A stretch of DNA of 64,000 nt from Bdellovibrionales bacterium (GTDB taxonomy: Bacteria > Bdellovibrionota > Bdellovibrionia > Bdellovibrionales > UBA1609), in contig JADJVA010000025.1 in the NCBI GenBank assembly GCA_016716765.1, positions 434,001 to 498,000 on the forward strand. The letters are read 5' to 3'. Both the position numbers and the translations under genes were made by a program. Of the stretch, positions 26,776 through 35,424 are shown piece by piece. How positions within the stretch are numbered: the first letter of the stretch is position 1; the number at the start of each line of letters is the position of its first letter. The notes beneath the pieces were generated by a model. It made no database searches and was not told the origin of the DNA. It was given only the letters and a program-made list of their open reading frames with translations.

Positions 26776-27552
26776 ATGAGGTTTCGTAAATCGAAATTAT
26801 CGATTCTAGCAGCTGTTTCTATACACCTTGCTCCTGTTTTTCTTTTCTCGTGTGCTCCGGGACAGGCAACGGTCGAGCGTCGAGCTCAACTGCATTTGCA
26901 GATCGGAACGGCCTTACTTGGAAAGGGCAATTACCCGGGAGCTCTTCAGGAATTACTGATAGCTGAGCAATTAGACCCTGAAAATCCAGCAATTCAAAAC
27001 AATCTCGGCCTTGCCTTTTTTGTTCGGCAGAAGTACCCCGAAGCTGAACAACACATTCAAATGGCCTTGGTTAAGGCTCCTCATTACACGGATGCAAGAA
27101 ATAATCTGGGGAGACTTTATATCGAAATGGGGAACTATAATCAGGCCATAGTCGTTTTAAAACGAGCAAATGAGGACCTTACGTATCCATTTCCAGATAA
27201 AACGCTGACGAATTTGGGAATTGCTCACTTTAATAAGGGTGAGTTCGCTGTCGCCAGGGATTATCTAAAGAAATCGCTTGGGATAAAAAGGGAGAATTGC
27301 CTCACCTTCAACTATTACGGACGTGCTCTTTTCGAGTTGAGCGACTTTCAGTTAGCTGCGGAGTCGTTTGACCAAGCGATTGCTTTATGCAAGTCTTCAA
27401 AATTCGATGAGCCTCATTATTTTAGCGCACTTAGTTATTATAAAACTGGGGACAAGTCTCGTGCTGTTGCTCGACTTGAGGAGTTGATCGCTCTTTTTCC
27501 CGAGGGGAAGTACAGTGGTCAGTCTAAGAATATGCTGAAAATGATCAGGTAG
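26776..27552 (+). CDS. TPR-repeat lipoprotein (PilF/PilW-like)
   Basis: 258 residues. A signal peptide ends in a lipobox (FLFSC, Cys about 26), so the protein should be lipid-anchored. At least five tetratricopeptide repeats follow (for example AIQNNLGLAFFVRQKYPEAE and DARNNLGRLYIEMGNYNQA). TPR lipoproteins of this size act as assembly platforms, such as PilF/PilW for type IV pilus secretins. It is followed directly by an HTH-membrane RodZ-like gene, a pairing common around pilF-rodZ. Confidence 0.85.
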   Translation: MRFRKSKLSILAAVSIHLAPVFLFSCAPGQATVERRAQLHLQIGTALLGKGNYPGALQELLIAEQLDPENPAIQNNLGLAFFVRQKYPEAEQHIQMALVKAPHYTDARNNLGRLYIEMGNYNQAIVVLKRANEDLTYPFPDKTLTNLGIAHFNKGEFAVARDYLKKSLGIKRENCLTFNYYGRALFELSDFQLAAESFDQAIALCKSSKFDEPHYFSALSYYKTGDKSRAVARLEELIALFPEGKYSGQSKNMLKMIR

Positions 27553-28665
27553 GTGGAAATGAAAAATACGGGCAAGGTACTACAAGAGAATCGCGAAAAA
27601 CAGGGTATGACAATCAGTGAGGTTGCATTAGCAACTAAAATCAATCCACGTGTTTTGCAGGCCATGGAAGCTGGCAACATGGATAAGCTTCCAGCCATTT
27701 CTTTTTTGCGCGGTTTTGTTCGGTCCTACGCTGGTCACCTTAAGATGGATGGTGACCAATTACTGGCTCTCTTTAATGAAGAGTTAAACGTACAGCCTCA
27801 AGCGATAGAAGAGCTTGGAGTGGCAAACAAGGAGCCAGAGAAGAAAGAAAGCTCATCAATACCCTGGTATCACAATTTGCCGATTCTTAAGGATACTTCA
27901 TTGACCTCAAAATCTTTGGTGGCAGGTAGTATTATACTTCTCATAGGATTGATTGTCGGAGTGAAGGGGATTGTTGAAAAATATGAAAAGGAGGGCCACG
28001 TTTCCAATGCCCCCGAAGATATTGTGGGATTGAAACATGAGGGTGAAACTAATATTGACGAAGGCGATCAGCTGAGAACGGCGAAATCAGTGGGATCTGC
28101 GGTTCAGTCTGAAACATCAAAATCTGATTTGTCGCGGTCGACAGCAAACGAGACGAAGAAGTCCCCAGTCCTAGCTTTGCCGTCCAATCAAAATCCAGAA
28201 CCGAGTAAACAAATCAATGGGACAGGAGGACCAAAACTGCCTGTTGAACCGGTGGTGAATAAGCCAATTGCCGATATCAAGGTAACGCCGTCGGTTTCAC
28301 CATCTGCAACCCCAGCGAAACTCTCAGATCAGCCAGTGAACAAAACATTGGAGGGAGTATCGCCGAAAGAAGTATTGAATACAGTTAAAAACCCGACTGA
28401 GGAAGGTGCAGCACCAGTCGGAATAAAAGGTGGAACTCAGGAGATTATTATAGAAGCCTTGGACAAAGTTGAAGTGACTTTTCGCATTGATGGCGGGGAT
28501 CTGAAAAAGCTTGCGTTGCAGCCAGAGCAGGTCCATACGATTAAGGGTAAATCTTCAGTTAGCATTGATCTTATGGATGGGGGCGCAGTGAATATCATTC
28601 ACAATGGCATTGACAAGGGAGTTCCAGGGGATCTTGGGAAATCTAAGAAACTAAAATATCCATAA
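27553..28665 (+). CDS. RodZ-like helix-turn-helix membrane protein
   Basis: 370 residues from GTG (an ATG lies two codons later). A cytoplasmic HTH_25 domain (GKVLQENREKQGMTISEVA...INPRVLQAMEAGNMDKLP) is followed by a membrane helix (121-141), a long low-complexity Pro/Ser/Lys region and a C-terminal beta-domain of the DUF4115 type (IIIEALDKVEVTFRIDGG). RodZ links MreB filaments to the cell wall synthesis machinery and shapes rod cells. The domain order fits RodZ; the linker is longer than usual. Confidence 0.82.
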   Translation: MEMKNTGKVLQENREKQGMTISEVALATKINPRVLQAMEAGNMDKLPAISFLRGFVRSYAGHLKMDGDQLLALFNEELNVQPQAIEELGVANKEPEKKESSSIPWYHNLPILKDTSLTSKSLVAGSIILLIGLIVGVKGIVEKYEKEGHVSNAPEDIVGLKHEGETNIDEGDQLRTAKSVGSAVQSETSKSDLSRSTANETKKSPVLALPSNQNPEPSKQINGTGGPKLPVEPVVNKPIADIKVTPSVSPSATPAKLSDQPVNKTLEGVSPKEVLNTVKNPTEEGAAPVGIKGGTQEIIIEALDKVEVTFRIDGGDLKKLALQPEQVHTIKGKSSVSIDLMDGGAVNIIHNGIDKGVPGDLGKSKKLKYP

Positions 28666-28678
28666 CCAGGAATTAATT

Positions 28679-29998
28679 TTGACACGTCTGAGCTGGCTAT
28701 GGATTTTAGCCTTGCTAATCAAAATAATAGTTGCGGGTTATTTGCCCCTGTCCCCCGACGAAGCCTATTATTGGGTATGGTCAAAGTACCCTCAAATGAG
28801 CTACTTCGATCATCCTCCATTTGTGGCCTGGCTCTTCCAATTCGGTCGCATTTTTGAAAATTATCATTCTTTTGTGCGCATCCCTTCCGTGATTTTTCTT
28901 CATTTTTCATTTTGGATATGGATCCCTATTTTGAAGAGATTCCTTGGTGATGACGAAGTGTGGAAATGGGCAATTTTGTGGCTTTTAAATCCGCTCACCG
29001 GGCCTGGCTCGATTGTAGTCACTCCAGATTTGCCTCTGATGTTCTTTTTGCCCTTAGCGACTTTAGCGCTCCTTCGTACAATTGAAACAAAATCATTGAA
29101 ATGGGCCGCCTCTTTTGGAGTTTGTTTGGGGTTGGGGTTTTGTTCAAAATATCACATGGGTCTTTTTGGACTGATTGCCCTGATTTGGGCTCTGTGGGAA
29201 AGGAAGCTGACTCGTGGTCATTTGCTATGTTTGTTGATGGCGACTTTTTCCTTTTCGTTGACCTCTTTGCCTGTATGGTTATGGAATTTGAATAACGAAT
29301 TTGCATCATTTCGCTTTCAAATCCATCATGGTTTGGGCCATTCGAAATGGAATCCTTTTTGGACGTGGTCCTATTTTATTGGACAGGTCGGCTTGCTTTT
29401 TCCCTTCGTGGTTTGGGCATTTTTATTAAATTTTCGAAGCAAGAGATTGCCGAAATGGGTGAACTTTTTTGCCTTGGGCCCTCTCATTTTTTTTCTGGCA
29501 AGCTCTTTCAGGGGTAAGGTCGAAGCAAACTGGCCAATTGTAGCTTACCCCTTCTTTCTGGCGGTTGCAGGCCTCTATTTTCCTTCGCGACTTTTTAAGA
29601 TAACTTTGGTTACTTGGGTTGCCCTGACTTCATTTTTTATTGTGGATTTAGGTTTCGGAATCATTCCAGAAAAGTGGACGCCATCCAAATTGAAAGAGAT
29701 CAAACGGATAGAATCAGCTTTCGGGGAAACGAGAGAGTACCGGCCATTGTTTGTGCATTCCTATCAGATTGCTGCCAAGATGAGTTTTTTGAATAGAGAA
29801 GCCATCTACAAGCTTCGCGGAAGTGGGCGATTTGATTTTTTTGATGGACTGGAAGGATCAATGCCTCCTAAGGAGCCATTTTATTTTCTTACATTGCGTG
29901 GAGAATCATTGCCTGTCGAGTACGTTAAAGATTTCATGATTTCTGATCGAACGGAGATAGGGGATGATTTTGATTTACTAAAAGTGATTCCTCAATGA
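28679..29998 (+). CDS. ArnT/PMT-like membrane glycosyltransferase
   Basis: 439 residues with about ten membrane helices, starting at a TTG with AGGA eight bases upstream. The first luminal loop contains SPDEAYYWVWSKYPQMSYFDHPP, the signature of GT-C transferases of the PMT/ArnT/RgtA type that use polyprenyl-phosphate sugars. The acceptor is unknown; lipid A, glycan or protein are possible. The end overlaps the next gene by four bases (ATGA). Confidence 0.85.
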   Translation: MTRLSWLWILALLIKIIVAGYLPLSPDEAYYWVWSKYPQMSYFDHPPFVAWLFQFGRIFENYHSFVRIPSVIFLHFSFWIWIPILKRFLGDDEVWKWAILWLLNPLTGPGSIVVTPDLPLMFFLPLATLALLRTIETKSLKWAASFGVCLGLGFCSKYHMGLFGLIALIWALWERKLTRGHLLCLLMATFSFSLTSLPVWLWNLNNEFASFRFQIHHGLGHSKWNPFWTWSYFIGQVGLLFPFVVWAFLLNFRSKRLPKWVNFFALGPLIFFLASSFRGKVEANWPIVAYPFFLAVAGLYFPSRLFKITLVTWVALTSFFIVDLGFGIIPEKWTPSKLKEIKRIESAFGETREYRPLFVHSYQIAAKMSFLNREAIYKLRGSGRFDFFDGLEGSMPPKEPFYFLTLRGESLPVEYVKDFMISDRTEIGDDFDLLKVIPQ

Positions 29999-31206
29999 AA
30001 AAATTGCTGTTGTTATCTGGTGTTTTGATTTTCTTTATTGGATACGGACTTGTTATCAGTCAATGGAATCTTTCTGTGATGCCAACAGAGCTCGTTACCA
30101 AAAATCCGAGCGGATTTTATGATTATCAGGGAATTATGAATGTTCATACTACCTCTGGCAGGGGCAGTCGCAGCATTCAGGATGTGATCTCCATTGCCCA
30201 GGAATCAGAGTTGGATTTTATTTTTTTTACTGATTTAAATCAAGAGCTAAAGCCTAAGAATCTTGAGGGATATCACGGGAATCTATATGTTTTTGTCGAT
30301 GGACAATACAGTTATTTAGATTCAAGAATTTTGAATTTTGATTCATCGGATCCCCTTGAATTAAGAGGACCTGGTCGATCGCAGATTTTTTTTGCAGACC
30401 AACTAACGAACATTAATACAGCGAGAGATTTGGGTATTTTTGTTTTGGCTCACCCTTTTAAGCCCGGCTTTAAATGGAAAGGGAATTTTCCGGTTGGGTT
30501 GGATGGGATTGAAATTATCAATCTAAAATCCATCTGGCAAAAGTCTTGGATTGAGCGAAGGGCATCATTTTTTTGGACTTTATTTCTGTATCCTTTTAAC
30601 AGCAGAATGGCGCTTATTAGAATATTTGAAATGCCTTGGGAGGAAATTGCTCTTTGGGATCGTTTGAATCTCGATAGAAGAGTTTTGGGCTTTGCGGGTT
30701 CGGATGCCGAAGCAAAACTGAGGATTTCACAAAAATATTCAATTGAATTTCCTTCCTATTCAACTCTGTTTGGACTTGTTCGGAATCACATTTTACTGCC
30801 TTCAGAGTTGACCGGTGATGGCAAATCAGATCGAGAGAAAATCACCTCAGCCATTCGAAAGGGGCAATTTTATATGAGCTTGGATTCCCTTGCGAATCCG
30901 AGGGGTTTTATTTCTCTTATCGAACGATTGCATCAGCCTCCTGTGCTCATCGGAGGAGATCTCAAATTTGAGCCGGGAATGATCTTGAAAACAGTGTTGC
31001 CGCAAAAGCCAGACGTGCCATTCGATGTGATCTATTACCGGAATGGGGAGAAGATCATGGTGTCTAATTCTGTGGAGACAACTTTGAGGTTGCCCGGCCC
31101 TGGCGTTTATCGCGTCATGGTGAGGGTTATTCCAACCTTGCCTCTTCCCGATGGCAAGAAGTGGATTCCATGGATTTTTACGAATCCTTTTTTTGTTCGG
31201 AATTAG
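29995..31206 (+). CDS. Membrane-anchored PHP-like protein with altered metal ligands
   Basis: 403 residues with one N-terminal hydrophobic anchor or uncleaved signal. The fold pattern resembles PHP phosphoesterases: NVHTTSGRGSRSIQDVISIA then ELDFIFFTDLN near the start, FVLAHPFKPG in the middle and FAGSDAEAK later. Compared with PHP metal motifs (HxH...TDHN), one His of the first pair and the His of TDHN are missing, so catalysis may be lost or changed. It is translationally coupled to the glycosyltransferase, so a role in glycan or envelope modification is likely. Confidence 0.6.
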   Translation: MKKLLLLSGVLIFFIGYGLVISQWNLSVMPTELVTKNPSGFYDYQGIMNVHTTSGRGSRSIQDVISIAQESELDFIFFTDLNQELKPKNLEGYHGNLYVFVDGQYSYLDSRILNFDSSDPLELRGPGRSQIFFADQLTNINTARDLGIFVLAHPFKPGFKWKGNFPVGLDGIEIINLKSIWQKSWIERRASFFWTLFLYPFNSRMALIRIFEMPWEEIALWDRLNLDRRVLGFAGSDAEAKLRISQKYSIEFPSYSTLFGLVRNHILLPSELTGDGKSDREKITSAIRKGQFYMSLDSLANPRGFISLIERLHQPPVLIGGDLKFEPGMILKTVLPQKPDVPFDVIYYRNGEKIMVSNSVETTLRLPGPGVYRVMVRVIPTLPLPDGKKWIPWIFTNPFFVRN

Positions 31207-31239
31207 GCTGGGTCAAATAGCCACTGATTGTGAGGGGCC

Positions 31240-31566
31240 TTATTTTTGGTAATTTGGAATGCAGATTTCCATACCAGGACAGGGGGCCAGTTGGCAGGCA
31301 AGTCGTTCATCGTCAAGAAATCCTCTTTCAATGGCGACTTCATTTTCAATGGACGTTCGCGGTAAAAAACCCGAAACGGGATTTTTGGTAAGAATCACTC
31401 GGCAGGTCGTACAGGTCCCCATGCCTTCGCAGGAGTGTGGGATCTCAATATTATGTCTGAGTGCAACATCTAAGACAGTCTTGCTGGTTCCAATTGTGAC
31501 TTTTTCTCCTGGTGGATTGAAGAGAATGGATGAAGTGTCATGATTTTTATTCTTTTTGATGAACAT
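31240..31566 (-). CDS. 2Fe-2S ferredoxin (ISC/adrenodoxin-like)
   Basis: 108 residues with the plant/adrenodoxin-type beta-grasp fold pattern and ligands Cys46, Cys52, Cys55 and Cys91 (HSCEGMGTCTTC...LACQL). The Cx5Cx2C spacing marks the adrenodoxin/ISC-type ferredoxin used as an electron donor, for example in Fe-S assembly. Single gene, convergent with the PHP-like gene. Confidence 0.9.
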   Translation of the reverse strand: MFIKKNKNHDTSSILFNPPGEKVTIGTSKTVLDVALRHNIEIPHSCEGMGTCTTCRVILTKNPVSGFLPRTSIENEVAIERGFLDDERLACQLAPCPGMEICIPNYQK

Positions 31567-31603
31567 TGTTGAAACAGTATGACTTCTTCGTTAATAAAAA
31601 TCT

Positions 31604-32227
31604 ATGCAGTTTGTAGCTTTTGACCTTGAAACAACGGGAACTTTGCCCGGGGTAGATAGGATCGTTGAAATTGGGGCTGTTCGCTTTGTTGATGGGGTTG
31701 TGGAGTCGGTTTACTCAACGCTTGTGGACCCGCTCGTTCCAATTCCTCTTGCAGCATCTAGAGTTAACCAAATAACTGACGACATGGTTAAAGGAAAGCC
31801 GACAATTGATGTTCTGCTTGATTCCTTTGCTGATTTTTGTGATGCCGATGTGATCGTCGCTCACAATGCAATTTTTGACGCCCAGTTCTTAACGTCTGAT
31901 ATCAAGAAGTTTGATGCTCGCGCTCCTAAAGGTGTAATTCTTGATACCTATGGGATGGCGAAGAGGATCCTGCCAGGATTGGCTAATTATCGGTTAGGTA
32001 CCCTTGTTCAGCATTTGAACATTGATTCTCAGGAATTTCACAGAGCCCAAGCAGACGCTTCCTATTGTGGAGAGCTTTTCATTCACTTGATAAGGAAAAT
32101 AACTGGAAATATTCTAGAAATGCCTCCTCTTGAAAATCTGATCAATTTAACTGGCCGCGCAGAAATCCGATTCCCACAGATCGTACCTCAGCCAAAGCAA
32201 CTTGGTTTTTTGGATGGTTTGTTATAG
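31604..32227 (+). CDS. DEDDh 3'-5' exonuclease (DNA polymerase III epsilon-like)
   Basis: 207 residues. Exo I is FDLETTG with Asp7 and Glu9, Exo II is AHNAIFDAQFL, and Exo III is HRAQADASY with the His and Asp. It is the length of a stand-alone proofreading-type or PolC-epsilon-like exonuclease. Whether it partners with DNA polymerase III or acts in repair is not shown. Its stop is 16 bases from the convergent nadE stop. Confidence 0.87.
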   Translation: MQFVAFDLETTGTLPGVDRIVEIGAVRFVDGVVESVYSTLVDPLVPIPLAASRVNQITDDMVKGKPTIDVLLDSFADFCDADVIVAHNAIFDAQFLTSDIKKFDARAPKGVILDTYGMAKRILPGLANYRLGTLVQHLNIDSQEFHRAQADASYCGELFIHLIRKITGNILEMPPLENLINLTGRAEIRFPQIVPQPKQLGFLDGLL

Positions 32228-32243
32228 ACGGCTATTTAGTCCT

Positions 32244-33125
32244 TCAATCGAGAGAATGTTGGGCGATGGGGAAACGGCGTCCTCGACCAAAGGCGTGATC
32301 TGATACCTTCAATATCGGTGGAGCCTGCCATCGTTTAAATTCTGAGGCCATCAGGAGGTTTAGGATTCTTTTTTCCAAAGGGCCCCGTGGCGGCTTTCGT
32401 TTGACCACCAATTTATGAACAATTCCATCGAGTAAGTCATAGGGAGGCAGAGTATCCTGGTCCAGTTGATTTGGCCTCAGTTCAGCAGAGGGAGGCCGTG
32501 TGATGATCTCTTGAGGTATGAGTTCAGATTCCAGATTAAAGTGTTTGCACATAGATATGACCTCGCTTTTGAGAAGGTCGCCTATCGGAGAAAGGCCTCC
32601 GCACAGATCTCCATAGAGAGTGCTATACCCAACAGCGAGTTCACTCTTATTGCTTGTATTTAGAAGAAGGCTATTTTCCCGATTTGAATAGCTCATCAAT
32701 AGAAGTCCGCGCAATCGTGCTTGAACATTTTCATTCATCAAACCAAATTCTCGAGCTCCCAAGGACTGTTCAATCCCGGAAATAACAGAAGAGTACATGG
32801 GATTCAATGGAATGATCTTGAATTCAATTCCAATATTCTGAGCAAGTTGTTCGGCCAAGACAAGACTCTCTGGTCGGCTGTAGGGCCCAGGCATCGAGAT
32901 GCCACATACATTCTGAGGTCCAACAGCATCTTTTGCCAAGCAGGCGACAAGAGCTGAATCGATGCCGCCGCTAAGGCCGAGATGCAGACGACCAATACCA
33001 ATTTTTTGTGCGAAATCTCTGATTCCCAAAACAAGAGCTTGGCGGAGGAGTTCGATCTTGGAAAGTCGCTTCTTGAAGGAGGGGAATTCTCTTGGAGGCG
33101 TGATTCTTAGATCTATCAAGATCAA
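32244..33125 (-). CDS. nadE: NAD+ synthetase, C-terminal ammonia-ligase part (frameshifted from the glutaminase part)
   Basis: About 293 residues from a TTG at 33125. It carries the N-type ATP pyrophosphatase motif LGLSGGIDSALVACLAK, NENVQARLRGLLLM, LLNTSNKSELAVGYSTLYGDLCGGLSPIGDLLKSE and the C-terminal FGRGRRFPIAQ of glutamine-dependent NAD synthetase. It amidates deamido-NAD to NAD. In relatives this is the second half of one about 560-residue polypeptide; here the first half lies upstream in another frame, overlapping by 155 bases. No ribosome site is seen before the TTG. Confidence 0.88.
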   Translation of the reverse strand: MILIDLRITPPREFPSFKKRLSKIELLRQALVLGIRDFAQKIGIGRLHLGLSGGIDSALVACLAKDAVGPQNVCGISMPGPYSRPESLVLAEQLAQNIGIEFKIIPLNPMYSSVISGIEQSLGAREFGLMNENVQARLRGLLLMSYSNRENSLLLNTSNKSELAVGYSTLYGDLCGGLSPIGDLLKSEVISMCKHFNLESELIPQEIITRPPSAELRPNQLDQDTLPPYDLLDGIVHKLVVKRKPPRGPLEKRILNLLMASEFKRWQAPPILKVSDHAFGRGRRFPIAQHSLD

Positions 33126-33888
33126 GGACTTGCAAATTCTCTTCGAAAAAGGGTGCTTGTGTCAGCAAACTGCCACTTCTGTCTACCGCGAAGCTGCCAC
33201 CGTCAAAAATCAACTCATCTTGCGCGCCCACCATATTGACGTAAATCACTGGAGCTTTAAAATAGGAAGCGGTTTTTGCGACCACCTTTCTTCGAAAATA
33301 ATCTTTTTGTGAAGTATAAGGTGAGGCGCTGAGATTTACCACCAGGTCCACTTTCTTTTTCACAGACGTCAGTGGATTTTTGGTGTAGGGGGACCTTCCC
33401 AAAGGAGATATCTCGGGCCATGCCCACAGATCCTCACAAATGGTAACAAGAATGTTTTTACCCTTAAGCGAAAAAAAATTATTCTTTTTCGGTGAGCCTG
33501 GTTCAATATGCCTCCCCTCGTCAAAAACGTCGTAGGCTGGGAGCAGTTTTTTTGGAAAGAACCTGAGGTGTTTGTCTTTTGAAATGAGTACAGCTGAATT
33601 GTGGTACGATTTTCCCGATGAATTTATATTATCTGTGAACGCTCCAAGTAGTACGGTCAATCCTTTTGGTATTTCCTTACTCAGAATTTGTAGCTGTTGT
33701 TTCTGAGATTCAATGACTGAGCGACGCTCGAGAAGATCCATTGGAAGGTATCCAAACAAGGATGCCTCAGGAAAGACAATGAGATCACAATTGTTTTCAG
33801 CCGCTCGTTGGCAATAGTTGAAAATCTTTTTTCGATTTTCAGAAAAATCTCCCAAAACCGAGTTGATTTGCGCCAAAGCAATCCTCAT
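32971..33888 (-). CDS. nadE: NAD+ synthetase, N-terminal glutaminase (nitrilase) part
   Basis: 305 residues from the ATG at 33888, which has GAGGAG seven bases upstream. The nitrilase triad is visible: Glu in VFPEASLFGYLP, Lys in FFPKKLLPAYDVFDEGRH and Cys in VTICEDLWAWPE. Family resemblance stops near base 33120 (after LQVLDLD); the last about 45 residues read an unrelated frame over the synthetase start. So the gene has shifted frame by one base around 33105-33125, through mutation, sequence error or programmed shifting. The domain supplies ammonia from glutamine. Confidence 0.85.
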   Translation of the reverse strand: MRIALAQINSVLGDFSENRKKIFNYCQRAAENNCDLIVFPEASLFGYLPMDLLERRSVIESQKQQLQILSKEIPKGLTVLLGAFTDNINSSGKSYHNSAVLISKDKHLRFFPKKLLPAYDVFDEGRHIEPGSPKKNNFFSLKGKNILVTICEDLWAWPEISPLGRSPYTKNPLTSVKKKVDLVVNLSASPYTSQKDYFRRKVVAKTASYFKAPVIYVNMVGAQDELIFDGGSFAVDRSGSLLTQAPFFEENLQVLDLDRSKNHASKRIPLLQEATFQDRTPPPSSCFGNQRFRTKNWYWSSASRP

Positions 33889-33954
33889 GAACATGCTCCT
33901 CACGTACAGACAGACCAGAAAAGTAGACGGTCAAGTAACAAGAAAATACCACTT

Positions 33955-34383
33955 TTAGTCTATTTGGAGTGAATAATTCCCTTCAGAGGTCCTCAGCTTT
34001 TCCTTTATCCAATCTTCGACGGGCCGTCTATTGCTAAAGCCATCGCTGTAGCCATGCCAATATTTGATTTTTTCTTCCGGATATTTCCAGCAGAAATGCC
34101 CATCTCCAGAGTCAAAGTCAACCAGCCAAAGTCCCTTAGAAACGGCGCCCAACTTTTTAATTTTGTCGTGCCATGAATTGATCAATGAGTTAATTTCTTC
34201 TTCAAGTTCCGAGCCTCCCCGTCCTTGCGGATATTCTGTTTCCAGGCGACTGATCAGTGCGTCCACCTTTTTGCTGTGATATTTAGTTAATCGAAGGATT
34301 ACCGGCAGCAATTGACCGGCCTCCTCTAAAGTAAAAAGACCTTCACGATAAATCGTGACTATTCCCGAGCTATCCATCCCCAC
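33955..34383 (-). CDS. DUF2203 family protein
   Basis: 142 residues with the DUF2203 pattern: LFTLEEAGQLLPVILRLTKYH, a central charged helix, KGLWLVDFDSGDGHFCWKYPEEKIKYWHGYSDGFSNRRPV. The conserved LVDF...CW...I.YWH...GF..R motif is complete. Function unknown; some members sit near iron-sulfur or ribosomal genes. It is 66 bases downstream of nothing conserved on its strand and seems monocistronic. Confidence 0.8.
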   Translation of the reverse strand: MGMDSSGIVTIYREGLFTLEEAGQLLPVILRLTKYHSKKVDALISRLETEYPQGRGGSELEEEINSLINSWHDKIKKLGAVSKGLWLVDFDSGDGHFCWKYPEEKIKYWHGYSDGFSNRRPVEDWIKEKLRTSEGNYSLQID

Positions 34384-34510
34384 ATCCCCCTACTGAATAC
34401 TATTCATTACTTAGTATCAAATATTCAACATCCCAGATTTCCTTGAAAATTTTCTCTCATGTGATGCTGCTAAGGGCGGGATGGAATGCAATTGCCAATA
34501 ACTTATCGCA

Positions 34511-35383
34511 TTAATCCCAAGATTTGCTTATTTGTAGGCCTTGACCGCCAAGGAGAACAACAAGAGCGATAATGATTGCTGCTATAATTAGAATCCGGAT
34601 GAAGTTTCCAAACGACATTTCATTTTCATCGATAGTTTGCTCTTTTGCAGCGATCTTACGGTTTACTCTAATTTTTTCTTCTCTGTTCGTTCCGCCTGCG
34701 AGTTTATCACTTTTTGTTTTTGCGGATATTTTCTCTTCTGCGTCCTTTTCTTTCTCGGCAGCTAGGCCAAAGGCCCTATCCAATGTCGATATCTTGATCT
34801 TTTTGCTCCTATCACCTTGTCCTGAGACTGAACCTGGCAAAGAAATTTCAGTACTTCCAGTGTAGAGATTCTTACTCCCAGCCTTGGCTCTGTTTCCTTT
34901 TGATTTTACGGAAGCTTGTGCGCCACCCTCACTTTGATCGAAACCAGAGTTAGCATTTGCCTTGCCTCGACCGCCAGCTCTCGAATAAGAGGCCTGGCCT
35001 GTCGAACTACCACTTCCTTCACTTCCTGGTGTGGGAGCCGGCTTTTTTGTTCCGCCACCACCGCCACCACCGCCTCCGCCACCACCACCGCCTCCACCAC
35101 CTGGTGGCACACCGGCCGTAAAGGTAAATTTCTCGTAAAGTTGGCTGCAGATTCCGGTGTCACCACCAGCCCCCCCTATGCCTGGAAGCTCACCTGTTTC
35201 GAGGAGGCAAGCGAAGTAACTGCCAAAGTAGGAAGTGGCCCATCGGGAGAATGATCCGTTAAATTGATAGAGCACGCCAATAGCAATGGAGACGATAACA
35301 ATGAGGACCAGGATATACTCGATCACGCCCTGTCCGGATTGAGAACGGATAAGTCGAGCTGTCGGCAGATTTGTTTCATTCAT
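34511..35383 (-). CDS. Flp-pilin-like protein with polyglycine tract and C-terminal anchor
   Basis: 290 residues from the ATG at 35383 (a TTG at 35398 adds five). The N-terminus carries a class III (Flp/TadE-type) prepilin signal: SQSG followed by QGVIEYILVLIVIV, with Glu at +5 and Tyr at +6 after the presumed cut. A Cys-bearing segment, a 17-Gly run, a Ser/Gly/Lys-rich disordered region and a C-terminal membrane helix (RILIIAAIIIALVVLLGG) follow. It lies divergent to the Tad cluster and may be a pilus-associated protein processed by its prepilin peptidase. Confidence 0.72.
   Translation of the reverse strand: MNETNLPTARLIRSQSGQGVIEYILVLIVIVSIAIGVLYQFNGSFSRWATSYFGSYFACLLETGELPGIGGAGGDTGICSQLYEKFTFTAGVPPGGGGGGGGGGGGGGGGGTKKPAPTPGSEGSGSSTGQASYSRAGGRGKANANSGFDQSEGGAQASVKSKGNRAKAGSKNLYTGSTEISLPGSVSGQGDRSKKIKISTLDRAFGLAAEKEKDAEEKISAKTKSDKLAGGTNREEKIRVNRKIAAKEQTIDENEMSFGNFIRILIIAAIIIALVVLLGGQGLQISKSWD
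35051..35101 (-). repeat. Glycine-codon tract (17 Gly)
   Basis: Seventeen consecutive glycine codons (GGT, GGC, GGA, GGG mix; GGN repeat on the minus strand) form an imperfect trinucleotide repeat in the Flp-like gene. Confidence 0.92.
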
Positions 35384-35413
35384 TTTTAGCGTCCACAAAT
35401 GAACAATTGTTGG

Positions 35414-35419
35414 TATAAT
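35414..35419 (+). promoter_or_regulatory. -10 box directly upstream of the TPR gene start
   Basis: A perfect TATAAT ends five bases before the ATG at 35425 and no ribosome site is present, so transcription would begin at or near the start codon (leaderless mRNA). A clear -35 box was not found. Confidence 0.4.
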
Positions 35420-35424
35420 CCACT

